Below, piece after piece: positions 15,372-23,134 of a stretch of 64,000 nucleotides of DNA. The stretch spans positions 35,335 to 99,334 of the forward strand of contig JAZQDJ010000105.1 of NCBI GenBank assembly GCA_045546735.1, read 5' to 3'. The stretch comes from SVFI01 sp045546735. GTDB lineage: Bacteria; Bacillota; Clostridia; Lachnospirales; Lachnospiraceae. The notes below the pieces were generated by a model. The model was given only the letters and a program-made list of their open reading frames with translations, did no database searches and had not been told where the DNA came from. The translations under genes were made by a program, and so were the position numbers. The stretch's first letter is position 1; each line of letters starts with the position of its first letter.

Positions 15372-15743
15372 TTAGTTTGATTTCCATAATCCGTGCAGAT
15401 TACAGTATTCATAAGCCGCCACAAATACTTCCCCGTCTGCAAGTTTAAACTCTGCTCTCGGTTTATCCGTATACTCAAGTTTCACTCTCTGGCTGCCTTT
15501 CGTTGTTTCAATCGAAATCCACTGGATATAATGTGCTTCCATCATCGGATGCTCTACAGAACCGACTTCAACTACAACTTTATCAGCATCCAAAGTAACT
15601 GCAGGTACATGCTTTTCATGTGCTCCGTCGGATGTTCCCGGAATAAGTTCTGTCATCTTCTGACCGCAGCACATAACCGGTACGCCGCTTTCTTTCACAT
15701 ACTCAATGATATTTCCGCAATGCTCACAAATGTAATACTTCAT
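15372..15743 (-). CDS. dfx: Desulfoferrodoxin (superoxide reductase)
   Basis: A 123-residue two-iron protein. The N-terminal desulforedoxin domain has the FeCys4 ligands C6, C9, C25 and C26. The superoxide reductase domain has the active-site EKHVP segment (E43, K44, H45), H65, H71, and C114-N-L-H117-G-L-W, the Fe(His)4Cys ligands. It reduces superoxide to hydrogen peroxide without producing oxygen, fitting an anaerobe. It is monocistronic, with its own sigma-A promoter and terminator. Confidence 0.96.
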   Translation of the reverse strand: MKYYICEHCGNIIEYVKESGVPVMCCGQKMTELIPGTSDGAHEKHVPAVTLDADKVVVEVGSVEHPMMEAHYIQWISIETTKGSQRVKLEYTDKPRAEFKLADGEVFVAAYEYCNLHGLWKSN

Positions 15744-15779
15744 AACACAATACCTCCTGAGTTTTTATTTACATCCTAT

Positions 15780-15808
15780 ATTTTACGTTTCTCCGATGCA
15801 CATGTCAA
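15780..15808 (-). promoter_or_regulatory. Sigma-A promoter of desulfoferrodoxin
   Basis: On the minus strand TTGACA (15803-15808), 17-base spacer, TAAAAT (15780-15785). A strong AGGAGG site precedes the ATG. No operator palindrome (PerR-like) was recognised. Confidence 0.85.
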
Positions 15809-15823
15809 CGTCTGAAAACACTT

Positions 15824-16285
15824 TCACTCTATCACAAGATTCCCGATGGATTTCTCACCCGTCACGCGCTCTCCGAGATGATTTGCCCATTTTTCCGTAA
15901 AAAATACTCCATAAGGAATTTGCCGCTCTTTTCGTTTCTTCCCGAACAAAAATCCCCAAAGGGTTGACGGAATTCCCATCACTATCAAATACAGCGGTCC
16001 GAATATCAGGGACTGAATTGTATGACCGTACTCATGCACCAACAGCCTCTTTGAAAGCTCCTCCGCACAAATCTGTCCTTCAAATTTCTTCACAAAAAAC
16101 GGTTCTTCCGAAACAAAAACAAACAATCCCAACGATATACTCGTATTACTGTTCCACTCAGTAACAATTGCCCCATGGTAACTGAAATGTCTGCTTTTAT
16201 AATGTATCAGGAACAGCATCAGTCCCAGCAGTGTTTGCAATATTCCCCACGTACACTGACATATTCTGTATAGATATATTTTCAT
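15824..16285 (-). CDS. Membrane protein with HEYGH metalloprotease-like motif
   Basis: A 153-residue protein with an N-terminal membrane segment (about 8-28), a region with charged residues and then LLVHEYGHTIQSLIFG, an HExxH-type motif (H83, H87 approximately), directly before a second membrane helix (LYLIVMGIPSTLWGFLF). The third ligand may be the Glu in FFTEKWANHLGER. The layout suggests a small membrane-embedded zinc protease or a relic of one; the family was not identified. It is the last gene of the run descending from 19441. Confidence 0.75.
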   Translation of the reverse strand: MKIYLYRICQCTWGILQTLLGLMLFLIHYKSRHFSYHGAIVTEWNSNTSISLGLFVFVSEEPFFVKKFEGQICAEELSKRLLVHEYGHTIQSLIFGPLYLIVMGIPSTLWGFLFGKKRKERQIPYGVFFTEKWANHLGERVTGEKSIGNLVIE

Positions 16286-16294
16286 AAGTTCGCC

Positions 16295-16852
16295 TCACTC
16301 TCCCAATTTCTCCAGCGTATCTTTTCTTATTTCTTCCCTCAATTCCTTAAGATACTCCGAAAACTCCACCTTGTCATCCGCATAAGTCTTATTGAGTTCA
16401 TATTCCTTCGGAATCCAGGTCGACAAATCCGAAATATTGTGCTGAATCAATGCCTCCAGACTGTCAATTGCTTTATATATCTTAGCTTCCAAAGTTTCTC
16501 TTTTTGCCATTTCTTCATATAAAACTGTCATTTCCGTTTTAGTGCTTTCAGGCAGCGTATTAACCCACGCTTCCAACAACCCTTCCTCTGTCTGCTCATG
16601 TTCCTGCGTCTTTTCAAACGTTGGAATATCACCGGTAAAGGCCTCACCCAAATCATGAATGATACACATTTTTATCACTTTATCCATATCCGCTTCCGGA
16701 AACTCTTCTTTTAAGAAAAATGCTATCAATGTCATCATCCAGCTATGTTCTGCCACACTTTCATGACGGCCGTTTTTTGTATAGCAGTGACGCGTTGCAT
16801 CTTTCAAACGTTCTGCTATGCTTAAAGCATCTAATAATTCTCTTGGCTGCAT
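16295..16852 (-). CDS. HD-domain 5'-nucleotidase, YfbR-like
   Basis: A 185-residue HD-domain phosphohydrolase. The metal-binding residues appear as HESVAEHSWMM (H34 region), IIHDLGEAFTGDIP (HD pair, about 68-81) and a downstream IYKAIDSLEAL aspartate. This matches the HD_3/YfbR group, whose members hydrolyse deoxynucleoside 5'-monophosphates. Substrate specificity in this lineage is not established. It lies 37 bases after a small unknown ORF and 9 bases before the HEYGH gene. Confidence 0.88.
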   Translation of the reverse strand: MQPRELLDALSIAERLKDATRHCYTKNGRHESVAEHSWMMTLIAFFLKEEFPEADMDKVIKMCIIHDLGEAFTGDIPTFEKTQEHEQTEEGLLEAWVNTLPESTKTEMTVLYEEMAKRETLEAKIYKAIDSLEALIQHNISDLSTWIPKEYELNKTYADDKVEFSEYLKELREEIRKDTLEKLGE

Positions 16853-16889
16853 TAATTACTCCTTTTTATCCAACGTCGCAAAATACATC

Positions 16890-17087
16890 CTACAAATCCG
16901 TATAATACTCCGCCTGAAATGCGGCATTACATTCCGCAATTTCTTTCGTTCCGTTGATATAATCCGCATACATATCCCACAAATCAATATCGCACCCATC
17001 CATCACTTCATCTTCCGGAATCCATGATTTAATCAGTGCAATTCGTTCGGATTTTGTCGTTTCAGATATCAAATATTTATTCTCCAT
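16890..17087 (-). CDS. Small acidic protein, unknown
   Basis: A 65-residue protein preceded by GGGAG 8 bases before the ATG. It is acidic and helical, with an ERIALIKSWIPEDEVMDGCDIDLWDMYADYI core that suggests a short folded protein rather than a random frame. It fits the operon spacing (15 bases after TraX, 37 before YfbR). I do not recognise the family and give no function. Confidence 0.7.
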   Translation of the reverse strand: MENKYLISETTKSERIALIKSWIPEDEVMDGCDIDLWDMYADYINGTKEIAECNAAFQAEYYTDL

Positions 17088-17102
17088 CGTTTCATCTCCC
17101 GT

Positions 17103-17846
17103 TTATAATAATTTTATAATGCCTAAAACCAGCAAATGCAGCGGATAAAAGGCATAATAAATATATTGAATTATTTTATTGTGGTATCCCTGCTTTCCGC
17201 GATACATCCATATCAGAATCAAAGCAAGTAATGCAAAACCTTGACGCGAAAGAAAATATATCTTATCCCCGAAATGAAGCTCGTAGGAAAATCCCCCCAA
17301 CATCTCGACATTAATATACCACAGACAAATCAGCTGACCTACGTAACACCACCATTTTCTCTGTCTGAAAAAATAAAATGTAAGAACTGTCAAAATGCCC
17401 GCATGATAAAAATCCACCATCGTTATCAAACCAACTACATATCCGATGATTACACAAAAACAGCCTACCAAAATCCTTTTCCAAAGCTTTTCCCTTTTCA
17501 CATTTTCATTCCAGTGAATAAAAGCGATGGCTATCAAAAAACTCCACAATACATTTTGGTGAATCGGATAAAACACGTTGCTTCCCATTGCTAAATTAAA
17601 TGGTATTTCGGAAAGAAACGCAAACAACAATAATCTTCCCACATATTTTTTCAGATTTTTTGTATGGAAGTATCCTTCTACAATCATAAAAGCAAAGATG
17701 GGAAATGCCAATCTTCCAATGCAAGTCAGCCAGTCATTTCCCGGAACAATTGTCCCCCAAAGATGATCGCACAACATAAACGCCATTGCCATAACATGAA
17801 GCATCAGCGAAGTCACTTCAAATTTTAACCTATTTCCCTTAAACAT
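17103..17846 (-). CDS. TraX-like membrane protein
   Basis: A 247-residue membrane protein with about seven hydrophobic segments. The N-terminal LKFEVTSLMLHVMAMAFMLCDHLW and IGRLAFPIFAFMIVEGYFHT segments are the conserved signature of the TraX family, first known from F-plasmid pilin acetylation but in Firmicutes usually chromosomal and unconnected to conjugation. No conjugation genes are nearby. It could be an acyltransferase-like surface modifier; the family name alone does not establish this. Confidence 0.88.
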   Translation of the reverse strand: MFKGNRLKFEVTSLMLHVMAMAFMLCDHLWGTIVPGNDWLTCIGRLAFPIFAFMIVEGYFHTKNLKKYVGRLLLFAFLSEIPFNLAMGSNVFYPIHQNVLWSFLIAIAFIHWNENVKREKLWKRILVGCFCVIIGYVVGLITMVDFYHAGILTVLTFYFFRQRKWWCYVGQLICLWYINVEMLGGFSYELHFGDKIYFLSRQGFALLALILIWMYRGKQGYHNKIIQYIYYAFYPLHLLVLGIIKLL

Positions 17847-17875
17847 ATAATTCCTCCGGAAACTTCCACTCCACT

Positions 17876-18811
17876 TTACTTCAAACGTTCTCTTAATTCC
17901 AATATCTTTTTCTCAATCTCTTTGATTACAAATTTAAACTCTTCGTCAGACTTTCCGGTCGGATCTTCGAGTCCCCAATTGTCATCAAATGTCCTTCCGA
18001 TAAGAGGACATCCGACATTGCACCCCATCGAAATTGCCACATCAGGACTAGGAATATCCGTCATCAATTTTGAATACTGCGTCTGTTCCATATCGATTCC
18101 GTATAACTCCTTCATAATCCGGACTGCATCCTGATTGATTTGCGGCTTTGTCTCTGTCCCCGCTGAATAAGATTCAAACACATCTGGTGCCAAATGCTTT
18201 CCCAGCGCCTCTGCAATCTGGCTACGACATGAATTGTGCACGCATATAAACGCCACTTTCTTTTTTTTATAAAACGGGCATTTTTCTTTAATACACTGCT
18301 CATTTTTTTCGCTAAAACGACATTCTATCGTACTGCTTTCCAATTCGACATTATAATTCTCATTTATGAATTGAATTGCCTTCTGAAAACTCAAAAAAGC
18401 ATCCCTCTTACAGCATCTCGGGCCTCCGACCCTCGACAAACTATGTAATGCTTTGGAAGTAAATTCCATATGTTTCCCCCACGACGCATCTCCGCTCAGC
18501 GGACCTGTTCCGTCTATAATGGAAAGCGCTGCGCCCATAGAACTTACCGCACCGCAGACACCCCACATACCGCAAGTTGCTCCCGGCATCTGCATTCCGC
18601 GTTTCATAAGTTCCTGCAAACTACTACGCAACTCAATATGACCGCCTGCATTATAAAACGCTGTCAACAGCGCTGCTCCGTCCAGCACATGGTGCTCGGG
18701 TCCATGTATCCTGACAAAATCGTTTTGGGCTATATGATTAAAAATTTCTATCGGATTTTTACTGTTTTCGTGCAGACATGCTTCAATGATTTTCTTTGCT
18801 CTTTCTTCCAT
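17876..18811 (-). CDS. DUF5714 domain fused to thioredoxin-type arsenate reductase
   Basis: A 311-residue fusion. Residues about 30-150 carry the DUF5714 pattern (GPEHHVLDGAALLTAFYNAGG, MPGATCGMWGVCGAVSSMG, GGPRCCKRD) with several conserved cysteines. After a cysteine-containing linker (C164, C173, C178), residues about 185-311 form a low-molecular-weight phosphatase/ArsC domain: FICVHNSCRSQIAEAL (C190, R196) and SMGCNVGCPLIG, the pair of resolving cysteines seen in thioredoxin-linked ArsC. It may reduce arsenate, with DUF5714 as a partner of unknown role. No arsenite efflux or ArsR gene is in the operon, so an oxyanion other than arsenate is possible. Confidence 0.87.
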   Translation of the reverse strand: MEERAKKIIEACLHENSKNPIEIFNHIAQNDFVRIHGPEHHVLDGAALLTAFYNAGGHIELRSSLQELMKRGMQMPGATCGMWGVCGAVSSMGAALSIIDGTGPLSGDASWGKHMEFTSKALHSLSRVGGPRCCKRDAFLSFQKAIQFINENYNVELESSTIECRFSEKNEQCIKEKCPFYKKKKVAFICVHNSCRSQIAEALGKHLAPDVFESYSAGTETKPQINQDAVRIMKELYGIDMEQTQYSKLMTDIPSPDVAISMGCNVGCPLIGRTFDDNWGLEDPTGKSDEEFKFVIKEIEKKILELRERLK

Positions 18812-18817
18812 GATTCT

Positions 18818-19441
18818 TTATACCTTCCTCGCAACAATCTTATTCATCGCGTGACAATGCTTTATTCCATTTTCATGTTCATCGCTAAACTTCTTACTCT
18901 CAAACATTTTGATTTCCCAGTCCTCATAGTAACCTTTGATTTCTTCGTTTTTGAATACACCAATCATGACCTCTTTCAAATCTTCAGGCACCGGTTCCTC
19001 GTCTGTGAATAATGCTACAATGTGATATCCGTTTACATTTGTCCAATTCTTTAGCAAATCAAGTATTTTGGACTGTTTTTCTCTTTCAATAAACTGCAGC
19101 ACTCCATGAAGAATAACTAAGTCATATTTGTACTTAAATTCAAAATCCAAAACATCGCATACATATGTATTTATGTCTAAACGATTACGTTCTTTTAAAT
19201 AATCTATTTTATCGATGGCATTTTTTGAAATGTCAAAAGCATCTACTCTAAATCCCAAACCCGCCAAATACAGCGAATGCCTTCCGTCCCCGCAGCCGAC
19301 ATCGAGAATTCTTGCCTTCTGAGCTAAAAGCGGCACTATTTCTTCCACTTCTTTGCTTGGATTACCAAATGTTGATTTTTCTTTGTTTAAATACTCATTT
19401 TCCCAAAATGGTTTCATACTATAATCCTTTCCTTGTTTCAT
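18818..19441 (-). CDS. Class I SAM-dependent methyltransferase
   Basis: A 207-residue methyltransferase with the SAM motif ILDVGCGDGRHSLYLAGLGF, a VDAFDISKNAIDKI acidic loop and DLVILHGVLQFI post-motif. It resembles the TehB/UbiE-like small methyltransferases, so thiopurine-, tellurite- or arsenic-type substrates are possible. Its position 6 bases before the DUF5714-ArsC gene is consistent with metalloid handling. A longer frame begins at 19501, but the strong AGGGGGAG site 9 bases before the ATG at 19441 marks the likely start. Confidence 0.85.
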   Translation of the reverse strand: MKQGKDYSMKPFWENEYLNKEKSTFGNPSKEVEEIVPLLAQKARILDVGCGDGRHSLYLAGLGFRVDAFDISKNAIDKIDYLKERNRLDINTYVCDVLDFEFKYKYDLVILHGVLQFIEREKQSKILDLLKNWTNVNGYHIVALFTDEEPVPEDLKEVMIGVFKNEEIKGYYEDWEIKMFESKKFSDEHENGIKHCHAMNKIVARKV

Positions 19442-19732
19442 TATAAATTCTCCCCCTCCTTTTCGCAACAATACAGACCTCCTTCTTTCTTCTTTGGGCA
19501 AGATTACTTCTTTTTGCCCTTCACCTTATCCACAATTTCTCCTTCTAAGCAAGACATTATTCAAATTTGTGGGCAAGAAATCCTTATAAATCAGCTTTTC
19601 TTACCCAATATACAGAAAGCCAACCAGCTTCCATTGGGTAAGAAAATCAAAAAATCTTTCAAACTTGCCCAATTTCCGTGCAAACACCAACTGCCCAAAG
19701 CATCCACCACTACAAACAACCGCCACCATCAC
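19442..19732. repeat. Intergenic region with iterated GGGCAAG hairpins
   Basis: No gene is seen. On the minus strand there are three successive dyads of related sequence: GGGCAAG..CTTACCC (19596-19670), GGGTAAG..CTTGCCC (19571-19646) and GGGCAA..TTGCCC (19496-19519). The nested perfect arms TTTTCTTACCCAAT (19596-19609) and ATTGGGTAAGAAAA (19633-19646) are 23 bases apart. They lie between the prfA terminator and the methyltransferase start and may be operators or RNA leader structures. Confidence 0.55.
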
Positions 19733-19760
19733 ACAAAAAAGGACGACACAATGTCGTCCC
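19733..19760 (-). terminator. Rho-independent terminator of prfA
   Basis: The stem GGACGAC/GTCGTCC (19741-19747, 19753-19759) is followed on the minus strand by TTTTTTGTG. It lies 7 bases after the prfA stop. Confidence 0.9.
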
Positions 19761-19766
19761 TTCCGA

Positions 19767-20840
19767 TTAATTCTCATTCATCTTTAATAATTTTGCTGCC
19801 TGATCCGCTGCGATACAAGCATCAATAATTTCCTGAATATCGCCGTTCATAATCTTATCAAGCTTATAGAGTGTCAGGTTAATTCTGTGGTCTGTCACAC
19901 GTCCCTGTGGGAAGTTGTAAGTTCTGATTTTCTCAGAACGGTCACCGGTTCCTACCTGGCTACGTCGAAGCTCCGCTTCCGCATCATGGGCTTTCTGTTG
20001 CTCTAAGTCATATAATTTTGTACGCAGGAGTGCATAAGCCTTCGCTTTATTCTGAATCTGTGATTTCTCTGTCTGGCTGTAAATCACGATACCTGTCGGC
20101 ATATGTGTCAATCGAACAGCAGAGTCCGTTGTGTTGACACACTGTCCGCCCGAACCGGATGCACGACATACGTCAATACGGATATCTTTCTCATCGATGA
20201 CAACGTCCACTTCCTCCGCCTCAGGCATCACTGCTACCGTGATGGTCGAAGTATGAATACGTCCACCGGATTCTGTCTCCGGAACACGCTGCACGCGGTG
20301 AACACCGGATTCATATTTGAGAACGGAATAAGCGCCCTGTCCGGTTACCATGAACGTAACGGATTTCATACCGCCGATTCCGATTTCTTCCATTTCCATC
20401 GTCTCTACTTTCCAGCGACGGCCTTCTGCATAGTGTACATACATACGATAGATTTCCGCTGCAAAAAGTGCTGCCTCGTCTCCACCTGCACCTGCACGGA
20501 TTTCCACGATAACGTTCTTGTCATCGTTCGGGTCCTTCGGTAAAAGCAGAATCTTAAGCTCATTTTCAAGCTCTTCCACACGCTTCTTTGCATCATTTAA
20601 TTCTTCCTTGAGCATTTCACGCATATCTTCATCGGACTCTTCCTCAAGCATAGAAAGACTGTCCTCGATGGTCTCTTTACATCCCTTATACTCTTTGTAC
20701 GCTTCTACAATCGGTGTTAAGTCGCTCTGCTCTTTCATCAGGGAACGGAAACGTTTCTGGTCATCCGCAATCCCCGGTGAGCTAAGCTCAAACATTATGT
20801 CCTCAAAGCGATGTACTAAATCTTCCAATTTATCAAACAT
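19767..20840 (-). CDS. prfA: Peptide chain release factor 1
   Basis: A 357-residue class I release factor, full length. The GGQ catalytic motif is in RASGSGGQCVNTTDSAVRL (about residues 228-246), and the downstream region VRLTHMPTGIVIYSQTEKSQ is typical of RF1. It recognises UAA and UAG at the ribosomal A site and triggers peptidyl-tRNA hydrolysis. The gene follows prmC, whose product methylates the GGQ glutamine, with a 1-base gap, the usual arrangement. Confidence 0.98.
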   Translation of the reverse strand: MFDKLEDLVHRFEDIMFELSSPGIADDQKRFRSLMKEQSDLTPIVEAYKEYKGCKETIEDSLSMLEEESDEDMREMLKEELNDAKKRVEELENELKILLLPKDPNDDKNVIVEIRAGAGGDEAALFAAEIYRMYVHYAEGRRWKVETMEMEEIGIGGMKSVTFMVTGQGAYSVLKYESGVHRVQRVPETESGGRIHTSTITVAVMPEAEEVDVVIDEKDIRIDVCRASGSGGQCVNTTDSAVRLTHMPTGIVIYSQTEKSQIQNKAKAYALLRTKLYDLEQQKAHDAEAELRRSQVGTGDRSEKIRTYNFPQGRVTDHRINLTLYKLDKIMNGDIQEIIDACIAADQAAKLLKMNEN

Positions 20841-20841
20841 C

Positions 20842-21687
20842 TTATTTTCCTCCTAAGAATGTACCAAACACAACACGGTCGAGTCCGGCATAATCTTTTT
20901 TCACTTCCATCTCTTTATATCCATGACGTTGCATAAGGGCAACTACATCCTCTGCCTGGTCATGTCCAATCTCAAAGAAAAGCTGCCCGCCTCTCTTCAA
21001 GTAATGTTCTGATTCTTTTATAATTTTGCGGTAAAAATAAAGTCCGTCCGCAGTTCCGTCCAGCGCCATTCGCGGATCGTGATCACGCACCTCCGGCATC
21101 AGGGTTTCAATCACATCTGTGCGGATGTACGGCGGGTTTGAAACAATAATATCAAACTTTTCGTCTATCGATTCAAATAAATCACTGTGCACAAAACAGG
21201 CTCTTTCCGCCATTCCTAATATTTCTGCGTTAGCCTTTGCTACCTTCAAAGCTTCCTCGGACAAATCTGCCCCGATACCTGTTGTATCATTAGAATAACG
21301 AAGAAGGCTGAGCAATATACATCCGGAACCTGTGCACATATCTAAAATTCGTACACCGTCATGCAAATCCCGCATCACCTCTTCCACAAGGATTTCCGTA
21401 TCCTGTCTCGGAATCAGCACATGCTCATTCACATGAAAGGTCAGTCCCATAAAATCCTGCTGCCCTGTCAAATGCTGCAGCGGAATATGTTCACTGCGCT
21501 TTGCAATCAATTCTTCAAATCTTTCCTGTTGCTCCGGGCTGACTTCTTTTTCCGGATGGGCAAAAAGCGTCATCCGGTCTGTCTCACAGACAAATTCCAA
21601 AAGAAGTCTGGCATCAAGCGCCGCCTCTTCTATCTGCGCACCTGCCAGGATTTCTTTTCCATATGCATACAAATCTGCGTATCTCAT
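20842..21687 (-). CDS. prmC: Release factor glutamine methyltransferase
   Basis: A 281-residue methyltransferase. An N-terminal helical domain (YGKEILAGAQIEEAALDARLLLEFV) is followed by a SAM-binding Rossmann fold with ILDMCTGSGCILLSLLRY and the NPPYI motif (about residues 184-188), the glutamine-methylation signature. It modifies the GGQ glutamine of RF1 and RF2. It overlaps the DUF1385 gene by 4 bases and is 1 base from prfA. Confidence 0.97.
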   Translation of the reverse strand: MRYADLYAYGKEILAGAQIEEAALDARLLLEFVCETDRMTLFAHPEKEVSPEQQERFEELIAKRSEHIPLQHLTGQQDFMGLTFHVNEHVLIPRQDTEILVEEVMRDLHDGVRILDMCTGSGCILLSLLRYSNDTTGIGADLSEEALKVAKANAEILGMAERACFVHSDLFESIDEKFDIIVSNPPYIRTDVIETLMPEVRDHDPRMALDGTADGLYFYRKIIKESEHYLKRGGQLFFEIGHDQAEDVVALMQRHGYKEMEVKKDYAGLDRVVFGTFLGGK

Positions 21688-22742
21688 GACTCTTCCTGTT
21701 CTGTCGCTTCCGCCTGTGCTTCTGCCTCAGCTTCCGCTTTCAATTCCTCTGAAATCTCCTGCGATTTTTCAAACACTTTCTGTGCATCATCCACATCGAA
21801 CCCGAACTCTGTTTTAAAATACTCTTTCCAGTCAAAAACAGCTTCAATTGCTGCAATCGCAACCTCAATCATATCATCATCCGGCTCTTTGGTTGTCAAT
21901 TTCTGAAGCCACATACCCGGTGCTGAAATGATGCGCACAAAAATATTATTTGTTCTTCCTGCCAAGCGGATAATTTCATAAGAAATACCTGCAATTACAG
22001 GAACCAGAAGCAAACGCACTACCAAACGGAGTACAGGCTGATCAATACGGATGAAGAAGAATAAAATCACACTGATAAACACAACAAACAAAAGGAAACT
22101 TGTTCCGCAGCGTTTATGCTGGCGTGAACTTTTTCTTACATTTTCTACATTTAAAATTCTTCCTTTTTCCAGGCAGTTGATACATTTATGTTCCGCACCG
22201 TGATACTGATACGTTCTGTGAATATCTTTCATAAGCGAGATCAGCACTACATAGGAAAGGAAAATAAGAATCCGGATAATTCCTTCAAATAGTGCAAGCA
22301 ACGTATCATTTGCCACTACTTTTGAAAGAAGCTCGGCAAGAAAATAAGGAAGCACCATAAAAAGTGCAATTGCCATCACAATAGAAAATGCCACTGTAAG
22401 TCCTGTTAAAACTTCCTCTGTCTTTTCGCCAAACAGCTTATTTGCCACCTTGTCAAACTTTGTCTCCTCATCCGGCTCATCTTCCTCATAGAAAGACGCC
22501 GAATAGGTCAGACAGTTCATTCCGAGTACAAGCGAATCCACAAAATTGAACACACCACGGATAAACGGAACCTGTTTCCATTTTTTATCCGCCTTGCTCT
22601 TATATTCATCTTTTTTTATCTCAATTTTACCATTCGGTTTGCGTACGGCAACTGCATAAACATCTTTATTTTTCATCATGATGCCTTCCAGTACCGCCTG
22701 TCCGCCGATTCCGCAATAATGGTCGCTTGCTTTTTTCGCCAT
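21684..22742 (-). CDS. DUF1385 membrane protein
   Basis: A 352-residue membrane protein with a conserved cytoplasmic N-terminus (YCGIGGQAVLEGIMMKNKD) and several membrane segments, including IVMAIALFMVLPYFLAELL. The mid-region EHKCINCLEKG and RHKRCGTSFLLFVV segments are characteristic of DUF1385. The family is conserved with rpmE, prmC and prfA in Firmicutes but its function is unknown. An in-frame GTG at 22751 lies only 2 bases from the AAGGAG site; the ATG at 22742 has normal spacing and was chosen. Confidence 0.92.
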   Translation of the reverse strand: MAKKASDHYCGIGGQAVLEGIMMKNKDVYAVAVRKPNGKIEIKKDEYKSKADKKWKQVPFIRGVFNFVDSLVLGMNCLTYSASFYEEDEPDEETKFDKVANKLFGEKTEEVLTGLTVAFSIVMAIALFMVLPYFLAELLSKVVANDTLLALFEGIIRILIFLSYVVLISLMKDIHRTYQYHGAEHKCINCLEKGRILNVENVRKSSRQHKRCGTSFLLFVVFISVILFFFIRIDQPVLRLVVRLLLVPVIAGISYEIIRLAGRTNNIFVRIISAPGMWLQKLTTKEPDDDMIEVAIAAIEAVFDWKEYFKTEFGFDVDDAQKVFEKSQEISEELKAEAEAEAQAEATEQEES

Positions 22743-22766
22743 GTTTATCACAACTCCTTAGATTCG

Positions 22767-22806
22767 GAAAAAAATAAGGTTGAGATAAGAAATCTCAACC
22801 TTTTTC
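22767..22806. terminator. Terminator after rpmE
   Basis: The stem AAGGTTGAGAT/ATCTCAACCTT (about 22776-22802) is flanked by A and T tracts in both orientations. On the minus strand it follows rpmE by 11 bases and ends in TTATTTTTTTC. Confidence 0.88.
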
Positions 22807-22812
22807 GTCAAA

Positions 22813-23019
22813 TTATTTGCTAACAACGCCGTATTTCTTATTGAACTTATCAATACGTCCATCTGCTCTTGCTGATTTCTGCTGGCCTGTGTAGAATGAA
22901 TGACATTTTGAACAAATTTCCACGTGGATAGACTCTTTTGTAGAACCTGTTACAAATGTGTTACCGCAGTTGCAAGTTACTGTAGCCTGATTATAATTTG
23001 GATGGATTCCTTCTTTCAT
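22813..23019 (-). CDS. rpmE: 50S ribosomal protein L31 (zinc form)
   Basis: A 68-residue C+ type L31. Cysteines appear as CNC (about 16-18) and CSKC (about 36-39), the zinc ligands, and the sequence MKEGIHPNYNQATVTCNCG is the family start. An in-frame GTG 3 codons upstream touches the AGAGG site, so the ATG at 23019 is preferred. It has a good promoter at 23083-23111 and a strong terminator, so it can be expressed alone; rho lies immediately upstream. Confidence 0.97.
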   Translation of the reverse strand: MKEGIHPNYNQATVTCNCGNTFVTGSTKESIHVEICSKCHSFYTGQQKSARADGRIDKFNKKYGVVSK

Positions 23020-23082
23020 TTTTTTCACCTCTCTATATAAATTGTCATTTACGTTTTACGTCTTTACATAAACAGCTTTTAC

Positions 23083-23111
23083 ATTGTATCACAGCGTTTT
23101 GCCTATGGCAA
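23083..23111 (-). promoter_or_regulatory. Sigma-A promoter of rpmE
   Basis: On the minus strand TTGCCA (23106-23111), 17-base spacer, TACAAT (23083-23088). The -35 box forms half of a short TTGCC/GGCAA dyad that could also act as weak terminator for rho. Confidence 0.7.
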
Positions 23112-23134
23112 GACTTTTTTATACATTTTTTTCA

